A stretch of 64,000 nucleotides of DNA from NCBI RefSeq assembly GCF_021606685.1, contig NZ_WKCB01000007.1, forward strand, positions 62,001 to 126,000, given 5' to 3'. Position 1 is the stretch's first letter. Each line of letters begins with the position of its first letter. Of the stretch, positions 45,496 to 54,223 are shown one piece after another. A model generated the notes under the pieces. It saw only the letters and a program-made list of their open reading frames with translations. It made no database searches and was not told the DNA's origin. The translations under genes and the position numbers were made by a program. The stretch is from Pseudomonas syringae. Its GTDB lineage: Bacteria > Pseudomonadota > Gammaproteobacteria > Pseudomonadales > Pseudomonadaceae.

Positions 45496-47643
45496 ATGAC
45501 CCAAGCCATTCGTTATGAAAAAGGCCAGGACCAGATTGTGGTGCTGACCCTCGACCTGCCTGGCCAGAGCGCCAATACCATGAACGGCGTGTACCGCGAG
45601 GCCATGGCGGCGACCGTCTCACGTCTTGAGGCGGAAAAGGATGACATCGCCGGTGTGATTATCACCTCGGCGAAAAAGACATTTTTTGCCGGCGGTGACC
45701 TCAATGAACTGATTAAGGTCGACAAAGCCCACGCCAAGGCCTTTTACGATGGTGTGGGGGGGCTCAAGGCGCAACTGCGGCGCTTGGAAACCCTCGGCAA
45801 GCCCGTCGTCGCGGCGATCAATGGGGCGGCGCTGGGCGGCGGCTGGGAGATTTGCCTGGCGTGCCATCACCGCATCGCGCTGGATGACAAATCGCTGCAG
45901 CTCGGCTTGCCGGAGGTGACCCTGGGCCTGCTGCCGGGCGGCGGCGGGGTGGTGCGCATGGTGCGCATGCTCGGGCTGGAAAAGGCCTTGCCGTATCTGC
46001 TGGAAGGCAAAAAAGTCCGGCCGCAACAGGCGCTGCACGCTGGCCTGATCAATGCGCTGGCGGCGGACCGCGCCGAGTTGCTGGCCAAAGCCCGGGCCTG
46101 GGTGCTGGCTAACCCGCAGGCCAGGCAGCCGTGGGACACCAAGGGTTATCAGATCCCAGGTGGCACGCCGTCGAACCCCAAAGTGGCACAGATGCTGGCG
46201 ATAGCGCCGTCGATTCTGCGCAGCAAGACCCAAGGCTGCTTCCCGGCCCCGGAGAAAATTCTGTGCGCCGCCGTGGAGGGCGCACAGGTGGACTTCGACA
46301 CGGCGCACCTGATCGAAACCCGCTACTTCACCGAGCTGGTCACCGGGCAGGTGGCGAAAAACATGATCGGCACGTTCTGGTTCCAGCTCAATGAAATCAA
46401 CGCCGGCAGCTCGCGGCCACAAGGTTTTGCGCCTTACGTCACGCGTAAGATCGGTGTGCTTGGCGCCGGAATGATGGGCGCCGGGATCGCTTATGTCAGC
46501 GCCTGCGCGGGCATCGACGTAGTGCTCAAGGACGTCACGCTGGCGGCCGCCGAGAAGGGCAAGGCGCACTCGGCTGCGTTGCTCGACAAGAAGGTCGGTC
46601 GTGGGCAACTGACCGCCGAGCAGCGTGAAAGCACCCTGGCGCGGATTCATCCTACGGCCTCCGATGCCGATTTGGCCGGCTGCGACCTGATCATCGAGGC
46701 TGTGTTCGAAGACCGCGAACTAAAGGCCAAGGTGTCGGCGGCCGCGCACAGCGTGGTTGGCACCGACGCGGTGATCGCCTCCAACACCTCCACCTTGCCC
46801 ATCAGCGGCCTGGCCACCGCCGTACCGGACCCAGGCAAGTTTATCGGCCTGCATTTCTTCAGCCCGGTGGACAAGATGCCCCTGGTGGAAATCATCAAGG
46901 GCGCCCACACCTCGGACGAAACCCTGGCCCGAGGTTTCGACTTCGTACTGCAAATCAAGAAAACCCCGATTGTGGTCAACGACAGCCGTGGCTTCTTTAC
47001 CTCGCGGGTGTTCGGCACTTTCACTAACGAAGGCATCGCCATGCTCGGCGAAGGTGTGGCTGCACCGATGATCGAAACCGAGGCGCGCAAGGCGGGCATG
47101 CCGGTGGGGCCGTTGGCGGTGTCCGACGAAGTATCCCTCAGCCTGATGAGCCATATCCGACAACAGGCGGCGAAGGATCTACATGCGGAAGGTAAAGCCG
47201 TGTCGACGCATCCAGCGACAGCCGTGATCGACCTGTTGGTGCACGACTGCAAGCGCATGGGCAAGGCGGCGGGTGGCGGTTTTTACGAATACCCGGTGGG
47301 CGCGCAAAAGTACCTGTGGCCTGAACTGAAAAGGCGCTTTGAGCAGCCCGGCCAGCAAATTTCACCGCAGGACGTGCGTGACCGCTTGCTGTTTATCCAG
47401 GCCATCGAAACCGTGCGCTGCGTCGAGGAGGGCGTGTTGATGTCCACTGCGGACGCCAACGTCGGGTCGATTTTCGGGATTGGCTTTGCCGCCTGGAGTG
47501 GCGGTGCGCTGCAGTTTATCAACCAGTATGGCTTGAACGACTTTATCGCCCGGGCGCGCTACCTGGCCGAGCACTATGGCGAGCGCTTTTTGCCACCCGC
47601 ACTATTGTTGGAAAAAGCTGCGCAGGGAGCACTATTCGTCTGA
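45496..47643 (+). CDS. FadB/FadJ-like multifunctional enzyme
   Basis: The 715-residue protein has an N-terminal enoyl-CoA hydratase domain (SAKKTFFAGGDLNEL near 58; NGAALGGGWEICLA near 110; LGLPEVTLGLLPGGGG with its catalytic Glu near 134). A 3-hydroxyacyl-CoA dehydrogenase domain follows, with IGVLGAGMMGAGIAYVSA near 320, GLHFFSPVDKMPLVEII near 450 and NDSRGFFTSRV near 495. The C-terminus repeats the dehydrogenase fold. ATG 45496 was chosen over an upstream in-frame start inside the thiolase gene. Confidence 0.95.
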   Translation: MTQAIRYEKGQDQIVVLTLDLPGQSANTMNGVYREAMAATVSRLEAEKDDIAGVIITSAKKTFFAGGDLNELIKVDKAHAKAFYDGVGGLKAQLRRLETLGKPVVAAINGAALGGGWEICLACHHRIALDDKSLQLGLPEVTLGLLPGGGGVVRMVRMLGLEKALPYLLEGKKVRPQQALHAGLINALAADRAELLAKARAWVLANPQARQPWDTKGYQIPGGTPSNPKVAQMLAIAPSILRSKTQGCFPAPEKILCAAVEGAQVDFDTAHLIETRYFTELVTGQVAKNMIGTFWFQLNEINAGSSRPQGFAPYVTRKIGVLGAGMMGAGIAYVSACAGIDVVLKDVTLAAAEKGKAHSAALLDKKVGRGQLTAEQRESTLARIHPTASDADLAGCDLIIEAVFEDRELKAKVSAAAHSVVGTDAVIASNTSTLPISGLATAVPDPGKFIGLHFFSPVDKMPLVEIIKGAHTSDETLARGFDFVLQIKKTPIVVNDSRGFFTSRVFGTFTNEGIAMLGEGVAAPMIETEARKAGMPVGPLAVSDEVSLSLMSHIRQQAAKDLHAEGKAVSTHPATAVIDLLVHDCKRMGKAAGGGFYEYPVGAQKYLWPELKRRFEQPGQQISPQDVRDRLLFIQAIETVRCVEEGVLMSTADANVGSIFGIGFAAWSGGALQFINQYGLNDFIARARYLAEHYGERFLPPALLLEKAAQGALFV

Positions 47644-47678
47644 CCGAATCGCCATATCCTGCGCGATAGAGAACCCAT

Positions 47679-47766
47679 GTGGGAGCGGGCTTGCCCGCGA
47701 TAACGGTGCGTCAGCCGATGCCCATATCGGCTGATATGACGCCATCGCGGGCAAGCCCGCTCCCAC
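47679..47766. repeat. REP doublet of a different sequence family
   Basis: GTGGGAGCGGGCTTGCCCGC and its complement flank a centre with TATCGGCTGATAT. The GAGCGGGC core separates it from the GAGGGGGC copies elsewhere in the window. Confidence 0.88.
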
Positions 47767-47858
47767 CGTGAGTCCCTAGGCGGGGCTTGCCTTGCAGGGG
47801 TGTTTCAAGGCAGGCTCTGGGGTGTGCATTATTCCCATCACCGTGTCAGGTATTTTTT

Positions 47859-48584
47859 ATGTCGCTACGCGTCTGTATCCTGGAAACCGATATCCTGCGT
47901 CCAGGCTTGATCGATCAATACCAAGGGTACGGGCAGATGTTCAAGCGCCTGTTCTCCAAGCAGCCGATTGCCGCCGAGTTTGTCGTGTACAACGTGGTGC
48001 AGGGGCAATACCCGTCGGACGACGAAGTGTTTGATGCGTACCTGGTAACCGGCAGCAAGGCCGACTCCTTCGGCACCGACCCCTGGATCCAGACCCTGAA
48101 AACCTACCTGCTCGAACGCTATGAGCGCGGCGACAAGTTGCTGGGTATCTGCTTCGGCCACCAGTTGTTGGCGCTGCTGCTCGGCGGCAAGACCGAGCGC
48201 GCCAGCAAAGGCTGGGGTATGGGCATCCACGACTACAAACTCGACGCCAAGGCGCTATGGATGAGCCCAGAGGTGCCAGAGCTGACGCTATTGATCAGCC
48301 ATCAGGACCAGGTCACCACCTTGCCGGAAAACGCTACGGTCATCGCCTCCAGCGATTTTTGCCCGTTCGCCGCGTACCACATCGGCGACCAAGTGCTGTG
48401 CTTCCAGGGCCACCCGGAGTTTATCCACGACTATTCACGTGAGTTGCTGGAAATTCTTCAGACAACTCTCGGCGAAAAGGTCTACACCAATGGTGTCTCC
48501 AGCCTGCAGCGCGACCACCACGGCGTCACCGTCGCGGAGTGGATGATGCGCTTTGTCGGCCACAAGCCGGAGGCGCGGGTTTAA
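47859..48584 (+). CDS. Class I glutamine amidotransferase
   Basis: The 241-residue class I GATase is of the GMP-synthase-like stand-alone type. Nucleophile Cys is in LLGICFGHQLLA near residue 99, and the catalytic His and Glu are in FQGHPEFIHDY near 186. There is no fused synthetase domain. Such proteins in Pseudomonas include gamma-glutamyl hydrolases of polyamine breakdown and similar. Substrate unassigned. ATG 47859 begins MSLRVCILETD. Tail-to-tail with the CorA gene, overlapping by 4 bp. Confidence 0.88.
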   Translation: MSLRVCILETDILRPGLIDQYQGYGQMFKRLFSKQPIAAEFVVYNVVQGQYPSDDEVFDAYLVTGSKADSFGTDPWIQTLKTYLLERYERGDKLLGICFGHQLLALLLGGKTERASKGWGMGIHDYKLDAKALWMSPEVPELTLLISHQDQVTTLPENATVIASSDFCPFAAYHIGDQVLCFQGHPEFIHDYSRELLEILQTTLGEKVYTNGVSSLQRDHHGVTVAEWMMRFVGHKPEARV

Positions 48585-49552
48585 AGCCAGCCCGAGCGTT
48601 TGAAACTGGCCCACAGGCTCGTACACCCCAATGCAATAAACCCGAGCACCGCAAAATAGCCGTAGTGCCATTGCAGCTCGGGCATGTTCTGGAAATTCAT
48701 CCCGTAAATCCCCGCCACCGCCGTCGGGAACGCGAGGATCGCCGCCCAGGCGGCGAACTTGCGCTGCACCACACTCTGGCGCGAAGCCTCCAGCAGCACA
48801 CCGATCTCGATGGTCTGGCTGGCGATATCGCGCAGCGTGGTGAGGTCTTCCATCTGGCGCGTTACGTGAATCTGCACATCGCGGAAATACGGGCGCATGT
48901 TCTTGTCGATAAACGGGAAGCTCAGCTTCTGCAACTCCTGGCTGATCTCCACCATCGGCGCCACATAACGCTTGAGCCGCAACACGTCGCGGCGCAGGCC
49001 GTGGATCTTCTGGATGTCACGCTCGCTCAACGAACTGCACAGCACATTGCGCTCCAATTCATCGATCTCGGCGTGGATGGCTTCGCTCACCGGCTGATAG
49101 TTCTCGGTGACGAAATCCAGCAGCGCATAGAGTACGAAATCTTCCCCATGCTCCAGCAATAGCGGACGCGCCTCACAGCGTTGACGCACAAAGCCGTAGG
49201 ACGCTGAATGACCGTTGCGTGCCGTGATGATGTAACCATTGCCGGCAAAAATATGGGTTTCGATAAACTCCAATTTGCCGTTTTCGCGCACCGGTGAGTA
49301 GGTGACGATAAACAGCGCATCGCCGAACGTTTCCAGCTTGGGGCGGCTGTGTTTTTCCAGCGCGTCTTCGATGGCCAATTCATGCAGGTTGAACTGGCGT
49401 TGCAGGTTGGCCAGCTCCTGGGCGTCGGGTTCTTCCAGGCCGATCCACACAAAGTGACCGGGTTTGGCGGCCCAGGCCGCGCCTTCATCGAGGGTGATAT
49501 CAGTGATTTTCTTACCGGCGCTATAGACGGCGGCCGCAACAACTCTACCCAT
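48581..49552 (-). CDS. CorA family Mg2+/divalent cation transporter
   Basis: This 323-residue CorA family protein has a large soluble N-domain, then two C-terminal membrane helices with the pore signature YGMNFQNMPEL near 284. It has the acidic/helical willow region (LCSSLSERDIQKIHGLRRDVLRLKRY). Probably a pentameric Mg2+ channel; a ZntB-type zinc function is an alternative. A REP element lies upstream. Confidence 0.93.
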   Translation of the reverse strand: MGRVVAAAVYSAGKKITDITLDEGAAWAAKPGHFVWIGLEEPDAQELANLQRQFNLHELAIEDALEKHSRPKLETFGDALFIVTYSPVRENGKLEFIETHIFAGNGYIITARNGHSASYGFVRQRCEARPLLLEHGEDFVLYALLDFVTENYQPVSEAIHAEIDELERNVLCSSLSERDIQKIHGLRRDVLRLKRYVAPMVEISQELQKLSFPFIDKNMRPYFRDVQIHVTRQMEDLTTLRDIASQTIEIGVLLEASRQSVVQRKFAAWAAILAFPTAVAGIYGMNFQNMPELQWHYGYFAVLGFIALGCTSLWASFKRSGWL

Positions 49553-49640
49553 GGTGCTGATCGCTTCTTATTGGGAGGACAGGTGTTGGGCAGCTTAGCC
49601 TGAATGACGTTCCCTTGTAGTCGTCCCCGCAGCACGCTTT

Positions 49641-49700
49641 TTGTGGCGAGCGAGCTTGCTCGCGCTGGGGTGCGAAGCGCCCCCAATGGCTACAAGTGCG
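49641..49700. repeat. REP element of a third family
   Basis: TGTGGCGAGCGAGCTTGCTC then GCGCTGGGG and GCGCCCCCAATGGC. This GCGAGCGAGCTTGCTCGC palindrome is a common Pseudomonas REP type, different from the other two in the window. Confidence 0.75.
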
Positions 49701-49707
49701 CCGGCGC

Positions 49708-50430
49708 TCAGGCGGTTTTCAACTCTCTATCCATCCCCGCAATGCATGCATCCATCTGCGCCTGACACGCCTCCATCAACGCCGGAATGTCATCCGCAGT
49801 CAGGCCAACCGTAGGAATGGGCGGCAGCGAGCGTATGAGCACATCACCCGCGTTCCAGCGATTGAGCTGCATATGGGTGACGTAGTTGCTCGCACACACC
49901 TGCACGATAGGCACACCGGCGGCAATCGCCATGTGAAACGCACCTTTCTTGAACGGCAGCAGGCCCTTGCCCAGGTTGCGCGTACCTTCAGGGAATACCC
50001 AGATCGATGTGTCTTCGTGCTGCAAGGTGTGGGTGGTGGTGAGCATCGCGCGGCGCGCCTTATGGGCATTGCCGCGGTCGATCAACACATTGCCCGACAG
50101 CCAGAACAACTGACCGAACAGTGGCACCCATTTCAGGCTTTTTTTGGCGATACACACCGTGCGGCGGGGCACCACGTTGCCGAATACAAACAGGTCATAG
50201 TTGGATTGGTGGTTGGCGATGATCACGCAGGTGCCGGGCTTGTTGCGCAGCGAATCCACATCGGTCTTCACCTTGAGCCGCAGCAGCCACATGGCGGGCA
50301 CGGCATACAGGCGAGCGCACACGCGGCTGTTGTCCGGGTTGAACGGCCGGCACATTCCGACCAGCACGCCCAGCACGCCCGCGATCATAAAGTGCAGGCC
50401 CATCAACAACATACGCAACAAAAAAAGCAT
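49708..50430 (-). CDS. 1-acyl-sn-glycerol-3-phosphate acyltransferase family (PlsC-like)
   Basis: The 240-residue membrane-anchored PlsC-like enzyme has the catalytic HX4D motif in ANHQSNYDLF near 73 and substrate-binding FPEGTRN near 150. The N-terminus carries a hydrophobic segment (MGLHFMIAGVLGVLVG). It adds the second acyl chain in phosphatidic acid synthesis or acylates another lipid. Confidence 0.93.
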   Translation of the reverse strand: MLFLLRMLLMGLHFMIAGVLGVLVGMCRPFNPDNSRVCARLYAVPAMWLLRLKVKTDVDSLRNKPGTCVIIANHQSNYDLFVFGNVVPRRTVCIAKKSLKWVPLFGQLFWLSGNVLIDRGNAHKARRAMLTTTHTLQHEDTSIWVFPEGTRNLGKGLLPFKKGAFHMAIAAGVPIVQVCASNYVTHMQLNRWNAGDVLIRSLPPIPTVGLTADDIPALMEACQAQMDACIAGMDRELKTA

Positions 50431-50594
50431 CGACGCGACCTATCCGGACAAAGGGGCGCGCAGTGTACGGTTGTGCACTGTGTTCGGCAATTACCCGGGC
50501 AGTGGTAGGAGATAGGCGATGTTTAAGTGCATGTTTCAACATCTGCCAACACAAGCAGGCTAGAGCGGCTGAAGCTGAATCGGATTTTTGAGTA

Positions 50595-50621
50595 AGAAAA
50601 AGCCCGACTCAAGGTCGGGCT
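50595..50621 (-). terminator. Rho-independent terminator of the crotonase gene
   Basis: On the minus strand AGCCCGAC (50621-50614), loop, GTCGGGCT (50608-50601), then TTTTTC. It lies 22 bp after the crotonase stop. Confidence 0.9.
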
Positions 50622-50642
50622 CTTCTATGTAAGCAGTAAGGC

Positions 50643-51335
50643 TTAGCTCAGGATGTGACCCTGGTCCTGGATGATTGCATCGTCCAAGGCGTCCAGCAGC
50701 GCCTTACGGACTTTCAATTTGGTGTGCTTGTGCGCATTCATATTGAGCTTCTTCAACTGACGCGCCGCTTCCAACGCGGCCGCCTGCAGCTCCTCCGGTG
50801 CCACCACCTTGTCGAGGAACCCCGCACCCAGTGCGCCTCGCGGGTCGAACATCTCGGCATTGATTACCGATCGATGAAACGCCGACTTGCGCAGGCGATC
50901 GCGCGCCAACTCGATACCGGCGTGGTGCATGGTCATGCCAATCGCCACCTCATTCAGGCCGATGCTGAACGGGCCTTCCACCCCAATCCGATAATCCGCC
51001 GACAACAGCAAAAAGGCGCCCTTGGCCACCGCATGCCCAGGGCACGCCACAATCACCGGGAACGGGTGCGACAACAGGCGACGCGCCAACGTCGAGCCCG
51101 ATGTCACCAGCCCGATTGCCTCTTTAGGGCCGGCGGTCATCACCTTCAAATCATAACCACCCGACAGAATCCCCGGCGTCCCGGTGATGATCACAACCGC
51201 GCGGTCCTTCTCGGCCTGATCCAGCGCTGCATTAAAGGCACTGACCACATCGGGAGAAATGGCATTCACCTTGCCGTTGCTCAAGGTCAGGGTCGCGATA
51301 CCGTCTTCGAGGTGGTAAGCAATCAACTCACTCAT
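50643..51335 (-). CDS. Crotonase/enoyl-CoA hydratase family protein
   Basis: This 230-residue crotonase-fold protein has TGTPGILSGGYDLKVM near residue 51, the first oxyanion-hole loop, and ACPGHAVAKGAFLLLSADYRIG near 95, the second. The Glu pair of classical hydratases is not both present (GMTMHHAG replaces part of the loop), so another crotonase reaction is possible. The 320 bp upstream (51336-51655) hold no gene I trust, only the tRNA promoter. Confidence 0.87.
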   Translation of the reverse strand: MSELIAYHLEDGIATLTLSNGKVNAISPDVVSAFNAALDQAEKDRAVVIITGTPGILSGGYDLKVMTAGPKEAIGLVTSGSTLARRLLSHPFPVIVACPGHAVAKGAFLLLSADYRIGVEGPFSIGLNEVAIGMTMHHAGIELARDRLRKSAFHRSVINAEMFDPRGALGAGFLDKVVAPEELQAAALEAARQLKKLNMNAHKHTKLKVRKALLDALDDAIIQDQGHILS

Positions 51336-51588
51336 GACGCGGTTCCTTGTAGGACTTGTTATAGAGGTATGCAGCAGACGTTACCCACCACGCCCGACTT
51401 GGTAAAGCGCCGTGACTGACTACCCAGTCAGACTTTTCCCGCAGGGGCAGGGCCGAACAGCCCGACGCACGGCACAACAACCGCCCCAGCCCCATGCTGC
51501 CGATGCCCAAGAATGGCAGAATCGCCCCCCCTTGCCGGGCATGTACCGGCATAACCGTCTAACCGCATGAAAATTCTCAAAAAAACCT

Positions 51589-51617
51589 TTGCCATCAGAA
51601 AGGCTTTCGACTACATT
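51589..51617 (+). promoter_or_regulatory. tRNA-Ser promoter
   Basis: TTGCCA (51589-51594) and TACATT (51612-51617) are 17 bp apart, followed by a GC-rich discriminator (GCGCGCC), as in stringently controlled stable RNA promoters. Confidence 0.7.
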
Positions 51618-51655
51618 AGCGCGCCTCGACAGACTGAACTGGTTTGACGAGATAC

Positions 51656-51745
51656 GGTGAAGTGTCCGAGTGGCTTAAGGAGCACGCCTGGAAAGTGTGT
51701 ATACAAGAAATTGTATCGAGAGTTCGAATCTCTCCTTCACCGCCA
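51656..51745 (+). tRNA. tRNA-Ser (anticodon GGA)
   Basis: The 90-nt sequence has the acceptor stem GGTGAAG/CTTCACC, anticodon loop CTGGAAA (51688-51694, anticodon GGA at 51690-51692), long variable arm ATACAAGAAATTGTAT, GAGAGTTCGAATCTCT T-arm and an encoded CCA. It reads UCC/UCU codons. No direct repeat of its 3' end is visible downstream, so it does not mark an integrated element in this window. Confidence 0.97.
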
Positions 51746-51760
51746 AATTCGATGTAAACA

Positions 51761-51793
51761 AAACCCCTGGTTTCGAGAGAAACCAGGGGTTTT
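51761..51793 (+). terminator. Terminator after tRNA-Ser
   Basis: AAACCCCTGGTTT (51761-51773) and AAACCAGGGGTTT (51780-51792) form a 13-bp perfect stem with T-rich tail; it works in both directions. Confidence 0.92.
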
Positions 51794-51830
51794 GTGATTT
51801 CTGGGGTTTGAAAATTCAACCTTTATCAGT

Positions 51831-52100
51831 TCACGCGCTTGGCATATCCATGCGTCGCCCAATGACGTCCAGCAAGTCGCAGCCATCCCGCAGCGGTATT
51901 GAGCACAGCAACGCGAAGTCACTGAGCACAACCGCATCACTACAGATTTCACTACGTAGTGCGAGGTTCTCCAGGACTTGGGTGACGGCACGAAGCCGAT
52001 AGCTCGCGGCGTCGAAGAGTATTTCCAGGGGGACGGTGGTGTCGACAAAAATTGCAGGGGTGGCGCTGTCGTTGCTGGTGAGGGCCATGTATTGGTTCAT
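51831..52100 (-). CDS. Small DUF3077-like protein
   Basis: The 89-residue protein starts MNQYMALTSNDSATPAIFVD. The pattern VPLEILFDAASYRLRAVTQVLENLA resembles DUF3077 proteins of Pseudomonas, a family without known function. TGGAGTCACGC before the ATG favours 52100 over an upstream ATG at 52112. The upstream 225 bp (52101-52337) contain no other gene. Confidence 0.6.
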   Translation of the reverse strand: MNQYMALTSNDSATPAIFVDTTVPLEILFDAASYRLRAVTQVLENLALRSEICSDAVVLSDFALLCSIPLRDGCDLLDVIGRRMDMPSA

Positions 52101-52337
52101 GCGTGACTCCATTTAGACAAAGAAAAAACAACGAAGCTTTCACGGGTCAGTGCCAAAAACGGCAATCGCCTAGAAATAACGTCGTTCACATTCCGTCTTG
52201 TTTTCGAGTCGCCAAACCCGGCCACTCATCAGAGCGACCGGGCGACTATAGGTTTGGCAATTTATAAGCGGAAGGCCGACGCTTCCGAATTGGACGTAGG
52301 ACGTTGCCAAAAAACCTTTTTACGGTGAGCCCACCCC

Positions 52338-53378
52338 TCAATGCCTATGCCGATGATGCACATCCGGAAAATGCACATGGCTATGCCTCACCACGTCGTG
52401 CACATGCACATGACTATGCGGCACCTCGGGATCCCACTCAAACCCATGCTCATGCTGATGATGCTCATCATGCACATGCCGGTGCCCGTGTTCCGTAGCC
52501 TCATGCAGATGCTCATGCGCGTGCCGTTCGGTCAGGTGCAGCCACACCCCTACGGCCATCAGTGCCGACGCCAGCCAGAACGCCATTGTCACTGACTCAC
52601 CCAGTAACAGCAGCGCAATCGCGGCCCCCAAGAACGGCGCGGTAGAGAAGTAAGCCCCCGTGCGTGCACTGCCCAGCCCGCGTAGCGCCAGCACAAACAT
52701 GACCAGGCTGATGCCATACCCCAGAAACCCAACCAGCAGGATGGGCGCCAGTTGTGTTGCGGCTGGTAGCTGCGCACCGAGATACAGCGCCAATCCGCAA
52801 TTCACCAGACCCGCAATCAACCCCTTGGCCCCTGCTAGAAACAATGCGTCAGACGCAGACACCTTGCGCGTCAGGTTGTTATCAATCCCCCAGCACAGGC
52901 AGGCGACGGCGACCGCAAACGGGCCGGTCCAGTCGTGGATGGTTCCGCCACCCTCGGACGATGACAGCACCAGGCCGCCCAGTACTATCGCGAGCATCCC
53001 GAGGATTATGCGGCGATCGGCGTTCTCCCTGAACACCACCCAGGCGATTACGGCGGTCAGTACCGATTCAAGGTTGAGCATCAGGGAGGCGGTGGCGCCG
53101 GCGGTGCGGGCCAGGCCGAACATCAAGGCGACGGGGCCGAGGATGCCGCCGAAAGCGATGGCGCCGATCAGCCAGGGCCATTCGGAGGGGGGCAGGCCAG
53201 TGGGTTTCCAGCCGCGATCACGGATAAGGCGTACAGCGGCGAGGCCGAGGCCGCTGCCGAGGTAAAGCAAGCCGGCGAGCAGTATGGGCGAGAGGCCCAG
53301 CCCGAGGTGTTTGGCGAGCGGGGTGCTGGCGCCGAACAGGGCGGCGGCCGCGAGGGCATAAACGATACTGAGGTTCAT
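52338..53378 (-). CDS. EamA/DMT transporter with a His-rich C-terminal tail
   Basis: The protein has 346 residues. Ten hydrophobic segments in two EamA repeats are followed by a cytoplasmic or periplasmic tail with 23 His in its last 63 residues (motifs HAHEHLHE, HGHRHVHDEHHQHEH, HSHVHVHD, HHRHRH). Such tails bind Ni2+, Co2+ or Zn2+ in metal exporters. The transporter body is a standard DMT permease. Metal export is inferred from the tail alone. Confidence 0.9.
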   Translation of the reverse strand: MNLSIVYALAAAALFGASTPLAKHLGLGLSPILLAGLLYLGSGLGLAAVRLIRDRGWKPTGLPPSEWPWLIGAIAFGGILGPVALMFGLARTAGATASLMLNLESVLTAVIAWVVFRENADRRIILGMLAIVLGGLVLSSSEGGGTIHDWTGPFAVAVACLCWGIDNNLTRKVSASDALFLAGAKGLIAGLVNCGLALYLGAQLPAATQLAPILLVGFLGYGISLVMFVLALRGLGSARTGAYFSTAPFLGAAIALLLLGESVTMAFWLASALMAVGVWLHLTERHAHEHLHEATEHGHRHVHDEHHQHEHGFEWDPEVPHSHVHVHDVVRHSHVHFPDVHHRHRH

Positions 53379-53427
53379 GGGCTGCCCTCGAGAGTTCAGC
53401 CCATGATACGTGGTAAATCCTGTGGAT

Positions 53428-53763
53428 TTACTGCGCGGTTTTCAGCTTAACCACATCACCCGAGATCTTCGTGGTGTAGCCGCTCAATACCCATGCCCAG
53501 AACCATTTTTCCTGCACTTGGGTGTTGATCAGTGCGTCGCCGCCTTTGGCCTTGATGGCAGCTTCCTGGGCGCGGACGAAACGGCTGTTCTGGCCGATTG
53601 GGATGACGCCGAAGAGCATGATGCCGGTGGCGCTGGCTTCGCTGTGGCCCAGCACGGTGTATTGGCTGCTGTCGTATTGCGGGGATTTGATGGCGGTGCC
53701 GGTGCAGCCTGCAAGTGCGAAACCGAGAACTGCTGCTGCAACCACTTTACTGACGTACTTCAC
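53428..53763 (-). CDS. Small lipoprotein, function unknown
   Basis: The protein has 111 residues with lipobox ALAGC (Cys at 20). The mature region has ATGIMLFGVIPIGQNSRFVRAQEAAIKA, reminiscent of TRL/DUF6567-type periplasmic proteins with alternating hydrophobic strands. No enzymatic motif. Upstream of it lies 89 bp with no gene. Confidence 0.75.
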   Translation of the reverse strand: MKYVSKVVAAAVLGFALAGCTGTAIKSPQYDSSQYTVLGHSEASATGIMLFGVIPIGQNSRFVRAQEAAIKAKGGDALINTQVQEKWFWAWVLSGYTTKISGDVVKLKTAQ

Positions 53764-53852
53764 TGAGTAACTCCATGGACTAAAGCCCGAGATTCAATTC
53801 TCGGGGGGCGACACTCTAATCGCTCACGTATCAGATTGAAAATACTGGCCAC

Positions 53853-54206
53853 TCAGGCCTGCACATACACCCACGCCGTGAGCCCCGACGCCAGCGTTAC
53901 CGAAACGCGCTTGTAGTCCGCTACTTCGTACGCATCCGCTGCGGCCAATTCCGCCGCAGTCACCTCAAATACCATCCCTTCAACCTGGGTGCCGCGCGCG
54001 GTAGAAGGCGCGACAATCGGGTGATGAGTCTTGCCACTGCTCGCCAGCACGTGAGGGTCGGTAATTTCTACCCAGCTTTGCGAATAACCCAGCATGGCGT
54101 CGTGCCGGCCTGTGAGTTCCCGGCCGAAATTGGCCAGTTGTACCGCTTTGTCCTGCAAGGTGCCGTAGGAAAACAACAGGACGGAGGGTTCGTTGGAGCG
54201 TGTCAT
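53853..54206 (-). CDS. Gamma-glutamylcyclotransferase (AIG2-like) family protein
   Basis: The 117-residue protein has LFSYGTLQDKAVQLANFGR near residue 11, the YGTL substrate loop of the GGCT/AIG2 fold, and GMVFEVTAAELAAADAYE with the catalytic Glu near 90. It probably acts on gamma-glutamyl amines or peptides. It is 17 bp downstream of the M24 peptidase gene on the same strand, suggesting an operon. Confidence 0.88.
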   Translation of the reverse strand: MTRSNEPSVLLFSYGTLQDKAVQLANFGRELTGRHDAMLGYSQSWVEITDPHVLASSGKTHHPIVAPSTARGTQVEGMVFEVTAAELAAADAYEVADYKRVSVTLASGLTAWVYVQA

Positions 54207-54223
54207 TGGTGATCCTTAAAAAG

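Noticed and set aside
51328..51552. 74-codon minus-strand frame upstream of the crotonase
   Set aside because: No ribosome site, no similarity that I recognise and overlap with the start of the crotonase gene.
51656..51793. Integration site of a genomic island at tRNA-Ser
   Set aside because: No integrase gene and no second copy of the tRNA 3' end downstream within the window.
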